This document shows, one piece after another, positions 57,221 through 64,000 of a stretch of DNA of 64,000 nucleotides; within the stretch, counting starts at the first letter, position 1, and each line of letters opens with the position of its first letter. The translations under genes and the position numbers were made by a program. The notes below the pieces were generated by a model. That model searched no databases. It saw only the letters and a list, made by a program, of their open reading frames with translations, and was not told where the DNA came from. This DNA comes from Alphaproteobacteria bacterium 46_93_T64 (GTDB taxonomy: Bacteria; Pseudomonadota; Alphaproteobacteria; Sneathiellales; Sneathiellaceae): contig MAAN01000006.1 in assembly GCA_002163135.1 (NCBI GenBank), positions 62,001-126,000 on the forward strand, given 5' to 3'.

Positions 57221-57568
57221 TTATTCACTATTCTTTGCAGAAGTTTTTGGCTCTGCCGTCGGGGCAGGTTGTTGAATAATAATCGGTGTGGTCGGCTGAA
57301 TGATTGTTTTTTGCGCCATAGGCTGCAAGATTAGTTGAATGTTTTGGGTTAAAGCCGCCAGACTAACCGTATTTACATTCTGTTGATTGGAGACAGAGTT
57401 TTGAAGTGCTGTACCCGTTGATTGAGACAGGGTTTGATACAAAGTAGCCATCGAGTTTGCCGGCGCCATACCGATAACTATTGCATTTGATTGTGTAATA
57501 GCATCTGTGATTTGGCTATTCACTGACTTTATGTTTAGGTGATCAGATGTGGTTTTTGATGTCATCAC
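57221..57568 (-). CDS. RebB-family R-body protein 2, with Pro/Gln-rich tail
   Basis: RebB-family protein of 115 aa. After an N-terminal extension it shows VNSQITDAITQSNAIVIGMAPANSM, then LYQTLSQSTGTALQNSVSNQQNVNT. Unlike its paralogues the C terminus is a Pro/Thr/Gln-rich tail (PTTPIIIQQPAPTAEP). GTG 57568 or the adjacent ATG 57565 can start it, with GGAG a few bases upstream. The start region can be sequestered in an RNA hairpin (see 57552-57645). Confidence 0.82.
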   Translation of the reverse strand: MMTSKTTSDHLNIKSVNSQITDAITQSNAIVIGMAPANSMATLYQTLSQSTGTALQNSVSNQQNVNTVSLAALTQNIQLILQPMAQKTIIQPTTPIIIQQPAPTAEPKTSAKNSE

Positions 57569-57645
57569 TGACTCCAGTATAGAAGAATAAGTGGCCCGAA
57601 CATCACATCAAAAACTTGGTACTAGGGGAGATGTGACGCTCGGGC
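57552..57645 (-). promoter_or_regulatory. Mutually exclusive RNA hairpins controlling a reb start
   Basis: In the leftward transcript, 57645-57630 (GCCCGAGCGUCACAUC) pairs with 57609-57594 (GAUGUGAUGUUCGGGC): 16 bp with two G-U pairs and a 20-nt loop. Alternatively, GUUUUUGAUGU (57615-57605) pairs perfectly over 11 bp with ACAUCAAAAAC (57562-57552), which lies in codons 2-6 of the downstream reb gene and encloses its RBS. The two pairings share 57605-57609, so they exclude each other. The hairpins are seen directly; regulation is inferred. Confidence 0.55.
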
Positions 57646-57669
57646 GCGGTGCAGGCTTAAACGTACCTG

Positions 57670-58026
57670 CTAACCGTTGAACCTCGGCTCGTTCGAGGCC
57701 CCTTTGTCAAAAGCCGCCATGACCCCTTTGAGAGACGCCATCGATTCAGCGACAGGACTGCCACTCAAGATTTGCTGCGTGGCTTTGCCGTTCGCACCTG
57801 TATTCAATGTATAAAGAACGGTCACCGCACCGGTTACTACTGCACTATCGATTGAGTTTTTGTGCTGCTGATTTGCAACCATATTCTGCATACTCATACC
57901 GGTGCTTTGTGCAAGCATCTGATAGAGCATACCCATGGATTCTGCAGGTGCATCCCCAAGAACTTTAACGTTTGATTGGGTTACTGCGTCTGTAATCTGA
58001 CTATTCATCCAAGTGTTCTCCGCCAT
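57670..58026 (-). CDS. RebB-family R-body protein 3
   Basis: RebB-family protein of 118 aa with MNSQITDAVTQSNVKVLGDAPAESMGMLYQMLAQSTGMSMQNMVANQQHKN, the complete family core by position, followed by a hydrophobic stretch (VVTGAVTVLYTLNTG) and a short charged tail. AGGAG lies before the ATG. The second residue is Ala, compatible with Met removal. A 101-bp gap after it contains the hairpin switch. Confidence 0.88.
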   Translation of the reverse strand: MAENTWMNSQITDAVTQSNVKVLGDAPAESMGMLYQMLAQSTGMSMQNMVANQQHKNSIDSAVVTGAVTVLYTLNTGANGKATQQILSGSPVAESMASLKGVMAAFDKGASNEPRFNG

Positions 58027-58070
58027 CTTGGTACTCCTTTAGTATAATATTCAATGAAATTTAGGGTCGA

Positions 58071-58391
58071 TTAAAATCCGTTTGCAGCGGCCTGAAGTGC
58101 TGTCAGAGATTCTGCAACCGGGTTGCCACCAAGAATTTCAGATGTTGCTTTAGAAGCTGCTGCTGCAGATAGGTTGTAAAGAACGCTTGTACCTTGAGTA
58201 GTAACTGCAAGATCAATGGTTGCTGCACCTTGCTGATTAGAGACAGCATTTTGCATGCTGGCGCCAACAACCTGACCAAATACCTGATAGGTATTGGCCA
58301 TAGAGACCGCAGGGGCCTCGGCTAAATTTGTCACGTTGGCTTGTGTGATTGAATCTGTAATTTGGGAATTTACGGGTGTTTCACCTGGCAT
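58071..58391 (-). CDS. RebB-family R-body protein 4
   Basis: RebB-family protein of 106 aa, close in length to classical Reb proteins. Core VNSQITDSITQANVTNLAEAPAVSM and YQVFGQVVGASMQNAVSNQQG. The C terminus PVAESLTALQAAANGF matches that of protein 3 (PVAESMASLKGVMAAF), indicating recent paralogy. AAGGA precedes the ATG. Confidence 0.88.
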   Translation of the reverse strand: MPGETPVNSQITDSITQANVTNLAEAPAVSMANTYQVFGQVVGASMQNAVSNQQGAATIDLAVTTQGTSVLYNLSAAAASKATSEILGGNPVAESLTALQAAANGF

Positions 58392-58438
58392 AATATTAGT
58401 TCCTTAAGTATGAATTAAAACAGGGTAAAGTACTGATG

Positions 58439-58786
58439 TTACTCTGGCTTCTGGTCTTTCGCGTGTTTCAGTTCTCCAATGATTGCCTGCAATGTTGATA
58501 GAACTTCAGTGTTTGAATCGTTCAAGACGATATTTCTTGCAGACATTGCGTCCGCGGCCCCATCAAGGCTGAAAAGCAGGCTTATTCCTTGAGAGACGAT
58601 TGCGGAATCAATGGTGTTCATGTTTTGCTGGTTAGAGACAGCATTTTGCATGGCAACGCCAACTGACTGAGCAAGTAGCTGATACGCTGTTGCCATTGAT
58701 TGTGCAGGTGCGTTACCAAGTACAGTAATATTGGACTGAGTAACCGCGTCTGTAATCTGACTGTTCACCAGTGTTTCTTCAGCCAT
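58439..58786 (-). CDS. RebB-family R-body protein 5
   Basis: RebB-family protein of 115 aa with VNSQITDAVTQSNITVLGNAPAQSM and YQLLAQSVGVAMQNAVSNQQNMNT. The tail is charged (ELKHAKDQKPE). AAGGA precedes the ATG. It is the first of the five-gene leftward reb block, and its promoter must lie in the 211 bp it shares with the divergent methionine aminopeptidase gene. Confidence 0.88.
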   Translation of the reverse strand: MAEETLVNSQITDAVTQSNITVLGNAPAQSMATAYQLLAQSVGVAMQNAVSNQQNMNTIDSAIVSQGISLLFSLDGAADAMSARNIVLNDSNTEVLSTLQAIIGELKHAKDQKPE

Positions 58787-58913
58787 TTAGCGTTCCTTCA
58801 TGCAATAGTTGAATAATGACTGCGGTATGCAGCTCTTTCGACAGCGGAAAGACGTGTGGTTTTGAGACGATGTGAAAAAAATGATCAAATTTCTTTTTTT
58901 GAATTGCGAATGT

Positions 58914-58929
58914 TCTCACTAAAATGAGA
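58914..58929. repeat. Inverted repeat in the shared reb/aminopeptidase promoter region
   Basis: TCTCA-CTAAAA-TGAGA lies 69 bp before the aminopeptidase start and about 128 bp before the reb protein 5 start. It is a possible regulator site; arms are only 5 bp, so chance is not excluded. Confidence 0.25.
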
Positions 58930-58997
58930 TATTGGCGCGACGAAACTATTATAAAAAATAGACGCTTGTGTGTTTTCCTACAATTGGCGAAAAATAA

Positions 58998-59735
58998 ATG
59001 ATTGCTACGACTGAAACAGAGATCAATGGACTAAAAGACGTTGGCAGTATTATCCGTCATGTTCTGGATGAAGTGGAAAAGCTGGTGCGGCCGGGCGTCA
59101 CGACCCTGGAGCTTGATATATTTGTAGGGAAAACACTCGCTGAGAATGGGGCACGATCCGCGCCTATGTTGGCTTACAATTTTCCAGGTTTTAGTTGTAT
59201 CAGTGTAAATGATGAGGCAGCACACGGTATTCCGGGCCCCAGGGTTTTGGAGAACGGGCAACTCGTCAATATAGATGTGTCAGCTGAAAAGAACGGATTT
59301 TGGGCGGATTCAGGTCGTTCAATACCAGTTGGTGACGTGTCTCAATCTCTTCAACATCTGTGTAATTCGACGAAGCGTGCGCTTGATGCCGGGATCAAAG
59401 CTGCTTTCGCTGGGAACCCCATTAATGAAATAGGTAAAGCGGTTGAAGCGGTTGCAACAGCTGCGGGATTTCAAGTGATCGATGGGTTGGTCGGGCACGG
59501 CGTCGGCCGTAATATTCATGAACCGCCAGAAGTTCATAATCGATACCTTCCTCATGGGAACGAGGAGTTGCAGGAAGGTCTGGTAATAACAATCGAGCCC
59601 TTTCTGACAAAAGGGATTGGAAGTTATAGAGAGGGGCGTGATGGGTGGACTTTACTGACACTTGATGGATCTCACGCTGCCCAGTATGAGCATACACTTA
59701 TTATCACCAAAGACGCACCCATCATCGTTACATGA
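58998..59735 (+). CDS. map: Type I methionine aminopeptidase, embedded in the reb cluster
   Basis: Methionine aminopeptidase of 245 aa that removes N-terminal Met. All five metal ligands are in place by motif: NIDVS (Asp), WADSGRS (Asp), GHGVGRNIHEPP (His), ITIEPFL (Glu) and QYEHTLI (Glu). It lies on the opposite strand between two groups of reb genes and ends directly against the convergent reb protein 6 gene. It is more diverged from E. coli Map than a housekeeping copy would be expected to be, so it is probably a second, locus-specific enzyme. Several Reb proteins start MA, MP or MT, which are good substrates. Confidence 0.9.
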   Translation: MIATTETEINGLKDVGSIIRHVLDEVEKLVRPGVTTLELDIFVGKTLAENGARSAPMLAYNFPGFSCISVNDEAAHGIPGPRVLENGQLVNIDVSAEKNGFWADSGRSIPVGDVSQSLQHLCNSTKRALDAGIKAAFAGNPINEIGKAVEAVATAAGFQVIDGLVGHGVGRNIHEPPEVHNRYLPHGNEELQEGLVITIEPFLTKGIGSYREGRDGWTLLTLDGSHAAQYEHTLIITKDAPIIVT

Positions 59736-60191
59736 TTAACCGCCCATTTTCTTAACAATGCTGTCCATCGCGACAGCAGTTGCTGCGATAGCGTCGGCTG
59801 TTATACCTGCGATTTCCTGACTTGTTTGCGCAGCAAGAGCTGTCGCTCCGGCATTGGTTACAGCATTCAAGCCGGTTACTGCTGTATGTGTTTGTGAGTT
59901 GAGCGCCTGAGTTATGGCTGCAGTTTGCGCATTATAGGATTCACCAATAGTTGTCTTCTGAGAACTCAGAACTGCAGCTTCCGCATTTTTTAAGGCGGAC
60001 AAAGCTGCGCCATTTGCAGTGGTAACGCTGTTGAGTACATTCGCATTGATTGTCGCGTTTTCAAGCGCGAGACCAGAAGAATGTGCCGCGAACTGGTAGA
60101 GGAGGCCCATTGCAAATGAAGGCGACTCCTCCACATTTGCGAATGAATATTTCTTATCAGCATTGGAATTCATTTTTTTGTCATCAGGCAT
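59736..60191 (-). CDS. Divergent RebB-like protein 6, alanine-rich
   Basis: Protein of 151 aa in the reb cluster. Only the middle family block is recognisable (SPSFAMGLLYQFAAHSSGLALENATINANVLNSVTTANG by position, matching YQ.LA.S.G.A.QN of the others); the N-terminal VNSQITDA motif is missing, replaced by a Lys/Asn-rich start. The C-terminal 90 residues are a long Ala/Thr-rich segment likely to be helical. RBS region GAGTAACC is weak. It may be an assembly or accessory Reb protein rather than the main subunit. Confidence 0.68.
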   Translation of the reverse strand: MPDDKKMNSNADKKYSFANVEESPSFAMGLLYQFAAHSSGLALENATINANVLNSVTTANGAALSALKNAEAAVLSSQKTTIGESYNAQTAAITQALNSQTHTAVTGLNAVTNAGATALAAQTSQEIAGITADAIAATAVAMDSIVKKMGG

Positions 60192-60241
60192 CAGGGTTAC
60201 TCACATTTGAACAGTACAACAAAAACGTACTTAGTTGAAAT

Positions 60242-60661
60242 TTAGGTGTCGGCATTTTCTGGCGGATTTTCAGGTTTTGAACCTTCAGTCTTTGGCTCGT
60301 TACCAGAGGCCGTATTGGTTTCATTTTCCGCGAGATCTTGAGCTGCATCCTTTCCCGTAATGATTGCCTGCATTTGTTCATAGTTTTTGATGCGATCGCT
60401 CAAAGGCATGTTTGAGATCTGACGATTGATGCCTTCCCACAGAATGTTACCAGTACCGGCAGCCAGCGCCGCTGAGCCGATGATATTCAGATGATTTTGT
60501 GTGGAAACAGCATTCTGTGCACCCACACCCGCGGCATGCGCCATTGATATATACATTGTAGCCATTGCAGTAGAGGCCGCGCTACCAAGTACAATTTGAT
60601 TAACAGCAATGACAGAATCAGTGATGTTGTTAGAATAGTTCGAGTTTTCTTTAGTATTCAT
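60242..60661 (-). CDS. RebB-like protein 7, with long acidic tail
   Basis: Protein of 139 aa, first gene of the two-gene block next to the sigma factor. The core NNITDSVIAVNQIVLGSAASTAMATMYISMAHAAGVGAQNAVSTQNHLN by position aligns with the family (ITDAV..., YQ.LAQS.G.A.QNAVSNQQ). The last ~40 residues are hydrophilic and acidic (ENETNTASGNEPKTEGSKPE). A TATAAT hexamer sits on the minus strand at 60720-60715, about 55 bases upstream. Confidence 0.78.
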   Translation of the reverse strand: MNTKENSNYSNNITDSVIAVNQIVLGSAASTAMATMYISMAHAAGVGAQNAVSTQNHLNIIGSAALAAGTGNILWEGINRQISNMPLSDRIKNYEQMQAIITGKDAAQDLAENETNTASGNEPKTEGSKPENPPENADT

Positions 60662-60960
60662 AAGTAATCTCCATAATAGAATTAGTATTTATTGTTATAT
60701 TTTTCTATTTCAATATTATAAAGTATTCAAATTATTAGGAAAAAAATTGAGTAATTGCCAAAGTTAAGAATAGTTTTATATTTTTTGAGAATTTGTTTGA
60801 AAGATATTAAATAATTTTGAAAGATAAATCACAACAAAAGAGAGAAGAAAAATTATAAACACACTTTAAAAGTGAAAATTACAAGCTAAATCCACTAAAC
60901 GAACTTTAAAAACTCGATTTACGAGAATTTCTGTAGCTTGCTTTGTGTGGAGGTAGCGTT
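60662..60960. other. AT-rich divergent region between the reb block and the sigma factor gene
   Basis: No gene seen. It holds the start signals for reb protein 7 (minus) and the sigma factor (plus). A palindrome CACTTT-A-AAAGTG lies at 60862-60874 and a small repeat CTCG-ATTTA-CGAG at 60913-60925. The region is far more AT-rich than the neighbouring genes. Confidence 0.55.
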
Positions 60961-61659
60961 GTGTCGCAAAATTCCAGTTTGCCGGTATCTGAAGAACTAG
61001 AGATTGTTGCCGTGTCGGTAGGACAAAAATTTGTTGAGATCAATAAACATGAATGGCAAATAGATAATAGGACAGATCAGTTAGAAGAAAACAAGGTAAC
61101 CCCGCTTGTTACAGCGGAAAATGTGGCACCTTGTTTTTGGACGGCTTGGAATAATCATCGTGAGTATTTGCGGCGATTGAGTATGATTTGGATGAATATC
61201 GGCGCGATGGATGCAGAAGATGCACTAAGCGATGCGACTATACGGGCGTATGAAAAATACAAAGCCCACGCACATCACATAAACAACGAAAGGGCATGGT
61301 TTGCCCGCCTTCTGCATAATATATGCATCGATACCCACCGTTCAAATAAGCGCCGCTTCAGATTGGGTGAAAAAGTAAAAGAAGTCGTCACTATCGAAGA
61401 AAGCACGTTAGAAAAAACTGACCTGACGCCAGAGGGAGAGCTTCTTAACTCGGAACTTGGGAAATCTATTAAAAAAGCGATTGATGAGTTGCCTGAAAAA
61501 TTGCGGCAACCACTGATCATGCGTTTGGTACACGGAGATGAGTATTCTCAAATTTCAAAGATATTGAATATATCCAACGACAATGCACGCAAACGTGTCC
61601 AACAAGCTCGTTCAATTTTGCGCGGGCAATTGTCTTCTCTGCGGGATGAACAGAACTAG
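60961..61659 (+). CDS. ECF-like sigma-70 family factor of the reb cluster
   Basis: Sigma factor of 232 aa. The GTG at 60961 is chosen because GGAGG ends 7 nt upstream; a TTG at 60943 would destroy that spacing. A ~60-residue N-terminal extension precedes region 2 (MDAEDALSDATIRAYEKYKAHAHHINNERAWFARLLHNICIDTHRSNKRR by position) and region 4 (IDELPEKLRQPLIMRLVHGDEYSQISKILNISNDNARKRVQQARSILR by position). Region 3 is absent, as in ECF factors. No anti-sigma gene is adjacent. Its position suggests it drives the reb genes. Confidence 0.86.
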   Translation: MSQNSSLPVSEELEIVAVSVGQKFVEINKHEWQIDNRTDQLEENKVTPLVTAENVAPCFWTAWNNHREYLRRLSMIWMNIGAMDAEDALSDATIRAYEKYKAHAHHINNERAWFARLLHNICIDTHRSNKRRFRLGEKVKEVVTIEESTLEKTDLTPEGELLNSELGKSIKKAIDELPEKLRQPLIMRLVHGDEYSQISKILNISNDNARKRVQQARSILRGQLSSLRDEQN

Positions 61660-61669
61660 GTGCTAGAAG

Positions 61670-62086
61670 CTATGAAGTCTTCAAATGGTATGAAAGTGCT
61701 TTTTTTAGAAATTCACGAACAACGTCAATCGGGAAATCCTCACCCTCTTCAAATAGAATGGCTCTATTCTTCTCAAATGTTAGAGAGTTAGGATAATTTT
61801 CTCTTGCCTGTTGTATCAATGAGGTTTGGCAAGGAACGTATATGGCGTACTGATTTGAAGCTGATTTATATCCGAGCCGAACTGTTGTTCCGCTTTTTGG
61901 TGTTTTGGTCAGGTAGCTTGCCTCACCCCACTTTAGGCATTCGTCTATCGATCCGATTTGATCGCTGGCAGCGGCCACCTCAAAAATCTGTTGGCGAATA
62001 CCAAGTAGTTTTCCACGAATTGAGGTAGGCATTGCCTTATATGTCGCGGCTACTTCTAGCGACTGAATTGGAAATTGTATGTCCAT
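61670..62086 (-). CDS. DUF1801 (YdhG-like) protein
   Basis: Small protein of 138 aa with the DUF1801 features CLKWGEASYLT and the RLGYKSASNQYAIYVPCQTSLI strand-rich core. Function unknown; relatives are sometimes annotated as iron-chaperone-like. It is convergent with the sigma factor gene, 10 bp away. An identical 11-bp sequence flanks it on both sides (61656-61666 and 62166-62176). Confidence 0.75.
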   Translation of the reverse strand: MDIQFPIQSLEVAATYKAMPTSIRGKLLGIRQQIFEVAAASDQIGSIDECLKWGEASYLTKTPKSGTTVRLGYKSASNQYAIYVPCQTSLIQQARENYPNSLTFEKNRAILFEEGEDFPIDVVREFLKKALSYHLKTS

Positions 62087-62172
62087 GGAGAAAGCTCACT
62101 GCAATTTTCATCTGGTGAAATTTGACAGGAGCCGCTCCATAGGTCAATTGACAATTCTTTTGTTTCTAGGTG

Positions 62173-63522
62173 CTAGCTTGCGCGTTTGAAACTTTGTCTT
62201 TTACTACCTGGTTTTGCGAATGCGCGACCGCTTGGCTTGCCTGGACCACTTTTTGACCGGAAATCACCACGTTTGCCTGAATTGGCAGCGGCTTTAGGTT
62301 TACCTTTGAAAGAAGGTTTCTTGGTTTTTGAAAATGGTCTTCCTTTGGCTTTTCCTGGCGCACGTCTTTCTTTGTGTGCTGGTGCTGGGAACGGATGATC
62401 GTTATCCACTGGAACCTTCATTTCAATCATTTGTTCGATGCTACGAAGCAAGTTGCGTTCACGTGGTTCGCAAATTGAAATGGCGATGCCTGAAGCCCCG
62501 GCGCGGCCCGTCCGACCAACTCGATGAACATAATTCTCAGCTTCCATCGGAAGATCGTAATTAATGACATGAGTAATGCCAGATACGTCAATGCCGCGAG
62601 CCGCGACGTCTGTCGCGACTAGAACTGAAATTCGGTCATTCTTAAAGGATCGAAGAGTACGTTCACGCGCCCTTTGTGGTTTGTCCCCATGAATACAGTT
62701 AGCTTTTATGCCTTCAATCGCGTTTTGAATGTCCTCGACAAGTGCCTCGGTGGACGCTTTCGTGCGGACAAAAACGATCACTTTTGTTTTGTCTGGCATC
62801 CCAAGCAAATGCATGAGCAGGTCTTTTTTGTGATCGCGAGATACCATTAGAACAGAATGATTGATGGTCTCAGCAACGGCTGTTTCACGCGGAGCTTCAA
62901 CATATTCAGGTTTGTTTAGAAGGCTCTTTGATAGTCTTTTGATCTGCGGGCTCATGGTTGCAGAGAACATAACAGTTTGATGTTCTTTGGGCATCTTACT
63001 GCTGATTTCTTGAACATCATCAACAAATCCCATGTCAAGCATACGATCTGCTTCATCAAGGATAAATGTTTGCACATTATCAAGAATGATCGTGCGGCGC
63101 TTCATGTGGTCCATCAAACGGCCCGGTGTCGCTACCAGAATATCCACGCCGCGTTTCAAATCCTGCATTTGAGGGCCATAAGGGGCGCCGCCATATACAA
63201 CAGTGTGAAACATTTTAATGTCGCGTGTGAAAACTTGGATTGCTTTACCGATCTGGCTCGCGAGTTCACGCGTTGGCGCAATAATAATTGCGGTAGGCAT
63301 ATTCGGTTTTGGGCGTGTGCGTTCGTGAGATAGTCTCTGTAGGAGTGGTAGAACAAACGCGGCTGTTTTACCGCCGCCTGTTTGTGCGATCCCCATCAAG
63401 TCTTTGCCTTCAAGCAAAAGCGGAATAGCTGAGCTTTGGATTGGGGTCGGGGTTTCGTATCCTTGTTTTTCAAGGGCACGCAGAATTGGTTCGACAAGAG
63501 TCAAATCGGAAAAACTAGTCAT
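62173..63522 (-). CDS. DEAD-box ATP-dependent RNA helicase (RhlE-like)
   Basis: RNA helicase of 449 aa. Q motif (F..L.L...GY..PTPIQ), Walker A AQTGGGKT (residues 46-53), PTRELA, DEAD in FILDEADRMLDMG, SAT in FSATMSPQ, and motif VI HRVGRTGRAG are present. The C-terminal ~75 residues are Lys/Arg/Pro/Gly-rich and disordered, typical of RhlE-type RNA-binding tails. A ~230-nt leader precedes it. Confidence 0.94.
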   Translation of the reverse strand: MTSFSDLTLVEPILRALEKQGYETPTPIQSSAIPLLLEGKDLMGIAQTGGGKTAAFVLPLLQRLSHERTRPKPNMPTAIIIAPTRELASQIGKAIQVFTRDIKMFHTVVYGGAPYGPQMQDLKRGVDILVATPGRLMDHMKRRTIILDNVQTFILDEADRMLDMGFVDDVQEISSKMPKEHQTVMFSATMSPQIKRLSKSLLNKPEYVEAPRETAVAETINHSVLMVSRDHKKDLLMHLLGMPDKTKVIVFVRTKASTEALVEDIQNAIEGIKANCIHGDKPQRARERTLRSFKNDRISVLVATDVAARGIDVSGITHVINYDLPMEAENYVHRVGRTGRAGASGIAISICEPRERNLLRSIEQMIEMKVPVDNDHPFPAPAHKERRAPGKAKGRPFSKTKKPSFKGKPKAAANSGKRGDFRSKSGPGKPSGRAFAKPGSKRQSFKRAS

Positions 63523-63787
63523 ATGTTTTCTGTCCTCACAGAAATCCGCCCGGAAACACCAATAAGGGTGACCAGTGCGATAAAGCCAAAAAGGTGGGAA
63601 CCGTTTCTCCCAGCCTGGCTCTGATTATCTGAAGGATGATCGGACCGGCAGCGGCATACTTATGCCGCGGAAATACTGTTCTCTATACCTAACGAAACGG
63701 AGTAGTTGCATATTGCAGTGCAGCAATTACCCAAAGCATCTTTTAAAAGTGCTGTCGCCATATGCTTTCTTTTACGAGGTAAGTCAA
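63523..63787 (-). promoter_or_regulatory. Promoter and long structured leader of the RNA helicase gene
   Basis: On the minus strand, TTGACT (63787-63782) and CATATG (63764-63759) are 17 bp apart, predicting a start near 63751 and a leader of ~230 nt. The leader contains a perfect GCGGCATA/TATGCCGC hairpin (63651-63668). Long leaders are known for cold-induced DEAD-box helicase genes, so temperature or autoregulation is plausible but inferred. Confidence 0.45.
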
Positions 63788-64000
63788 GAAAAGTTTTTAT
63801 AAAGCAAAAAATAATATTCGCCTGCATGCGCTTTTTTCTTGAGGTTTATAAGGCTTGTTAAACACTGTTTTAGGAAATATCTGGTAAACAGTAGCCTTTT
63901 AAGGTAAAAGCGGCGGTTAATTTGGTGCGATGCACAATTGTCAGCGCCTTTATATATTTTTGTTAGGTCAAGTTACGTGCAAAATAAAACAGCAGAAGTT
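63788..64000. other. Right edge, no clear gene
   Basis: AT-rich DNA without a supported ORF. A GTG at 63977, preceded by AGGTCA, opens a frame of eight codons to the window edge and could be a gene start, but too little is visible to call it. Confidence 0.35.

Noticed and set aside
56844-58786. CRISPR-like or tandem DNA repeat across the five reb genes
   Set aside because: The repetition is at protein level between paralogous genes with diverged DNA; there are no short direct repeats with spacers.

Overview
The window looks like chromosomal DNA of a marine-type alphaproteobacterium. The evidence is a Caulobacter/rhizobial-style cpa/tad pilus locus, alphaproteobacterial paa, coxE/moxR and ior-type gene sets, many TTG and GTG starts, moderate GC and AT-rich intergenic DNA. 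No rRNA, tRNA, CRISPR array or intact mobile element was found, and I cannot name the genus.

Layout. 1-9.2 kb is a nutrient-scavenging locus: the 3' part of a hydantoinase B gene, a divergent five-part amide/urea-type ABC transporter, a nicotinamidase of plant NIC1 type, phosphonoacetate hydrolase (phnA) and phosphonoacetaldehyde dehydrogenase (phnY). 9.2-11.7 kb holds a ribokinase, a FadR-type regulator and a beta-carbonic anhydrase. 11.9-15.5 kb is paaABCDE, the phenylacetyl-CoA epoxidase. 15.6-18.6 kb has two convergent glycosyltransferases sharing a 14-bp hairpin. 19.2-30.4 kb is a complete flp-cpaABCDEF-tadBCDEFG pilus operon. 30.4-37.6 kb carries DUF1853, TauE-like, VWA/MoxR and alaS genes. 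37.8-46.3 kb is acyl-CoA metabolism (TetR regulator, feruloyl-CoA synthetase-like ligase, MDR reductase, bifunctional hydratase/dehydrogenase, CoA-transferase) plus an MFS exporter. 50.2-53.7 kb is a two-subunit molybdenum hydroxylase with a TetR regulator and a visible operator. 53.9-56.5 kb has a soluble chemoreceptor-like protein and recQ.

Two regions stand out. At 46.4-50.2 kb lies a LuxP/LuxQ-like pair. The LuxP homologue keeps every autoinducer-2 contact residue I could recall from Vibrio LuxP. The partner kinase has a LuxQ-like periplasmic region, but its C-terminal receiver domain has been cut off by two in-frame TAA codons and a one-base deletion. AI-2 sensing thus appears kept while the original phosphorelay output has decayed.

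At 56.5-61.7 kb is an R-body (Reb) locus. Seven RebB-family genes lie on one strand, with a methionine aminopeptidase gene embedded on the other strand, a divergent ECF-type sigma factor at one end and an IS3-OrfA-like HTH protein at the other. Between two reb genes are mutually exclusive RNA hairpins whose G-U pairs are compatible only with the reb transcript strand. This is the best candidate for an under-described system.

The right end holds a DUF1801 gene, a DEAD-box RNA helicase with a long leader, and about 200 bases with no clear gene. Protein identifications rest on motif recognition and memory of families; no database search was possible.
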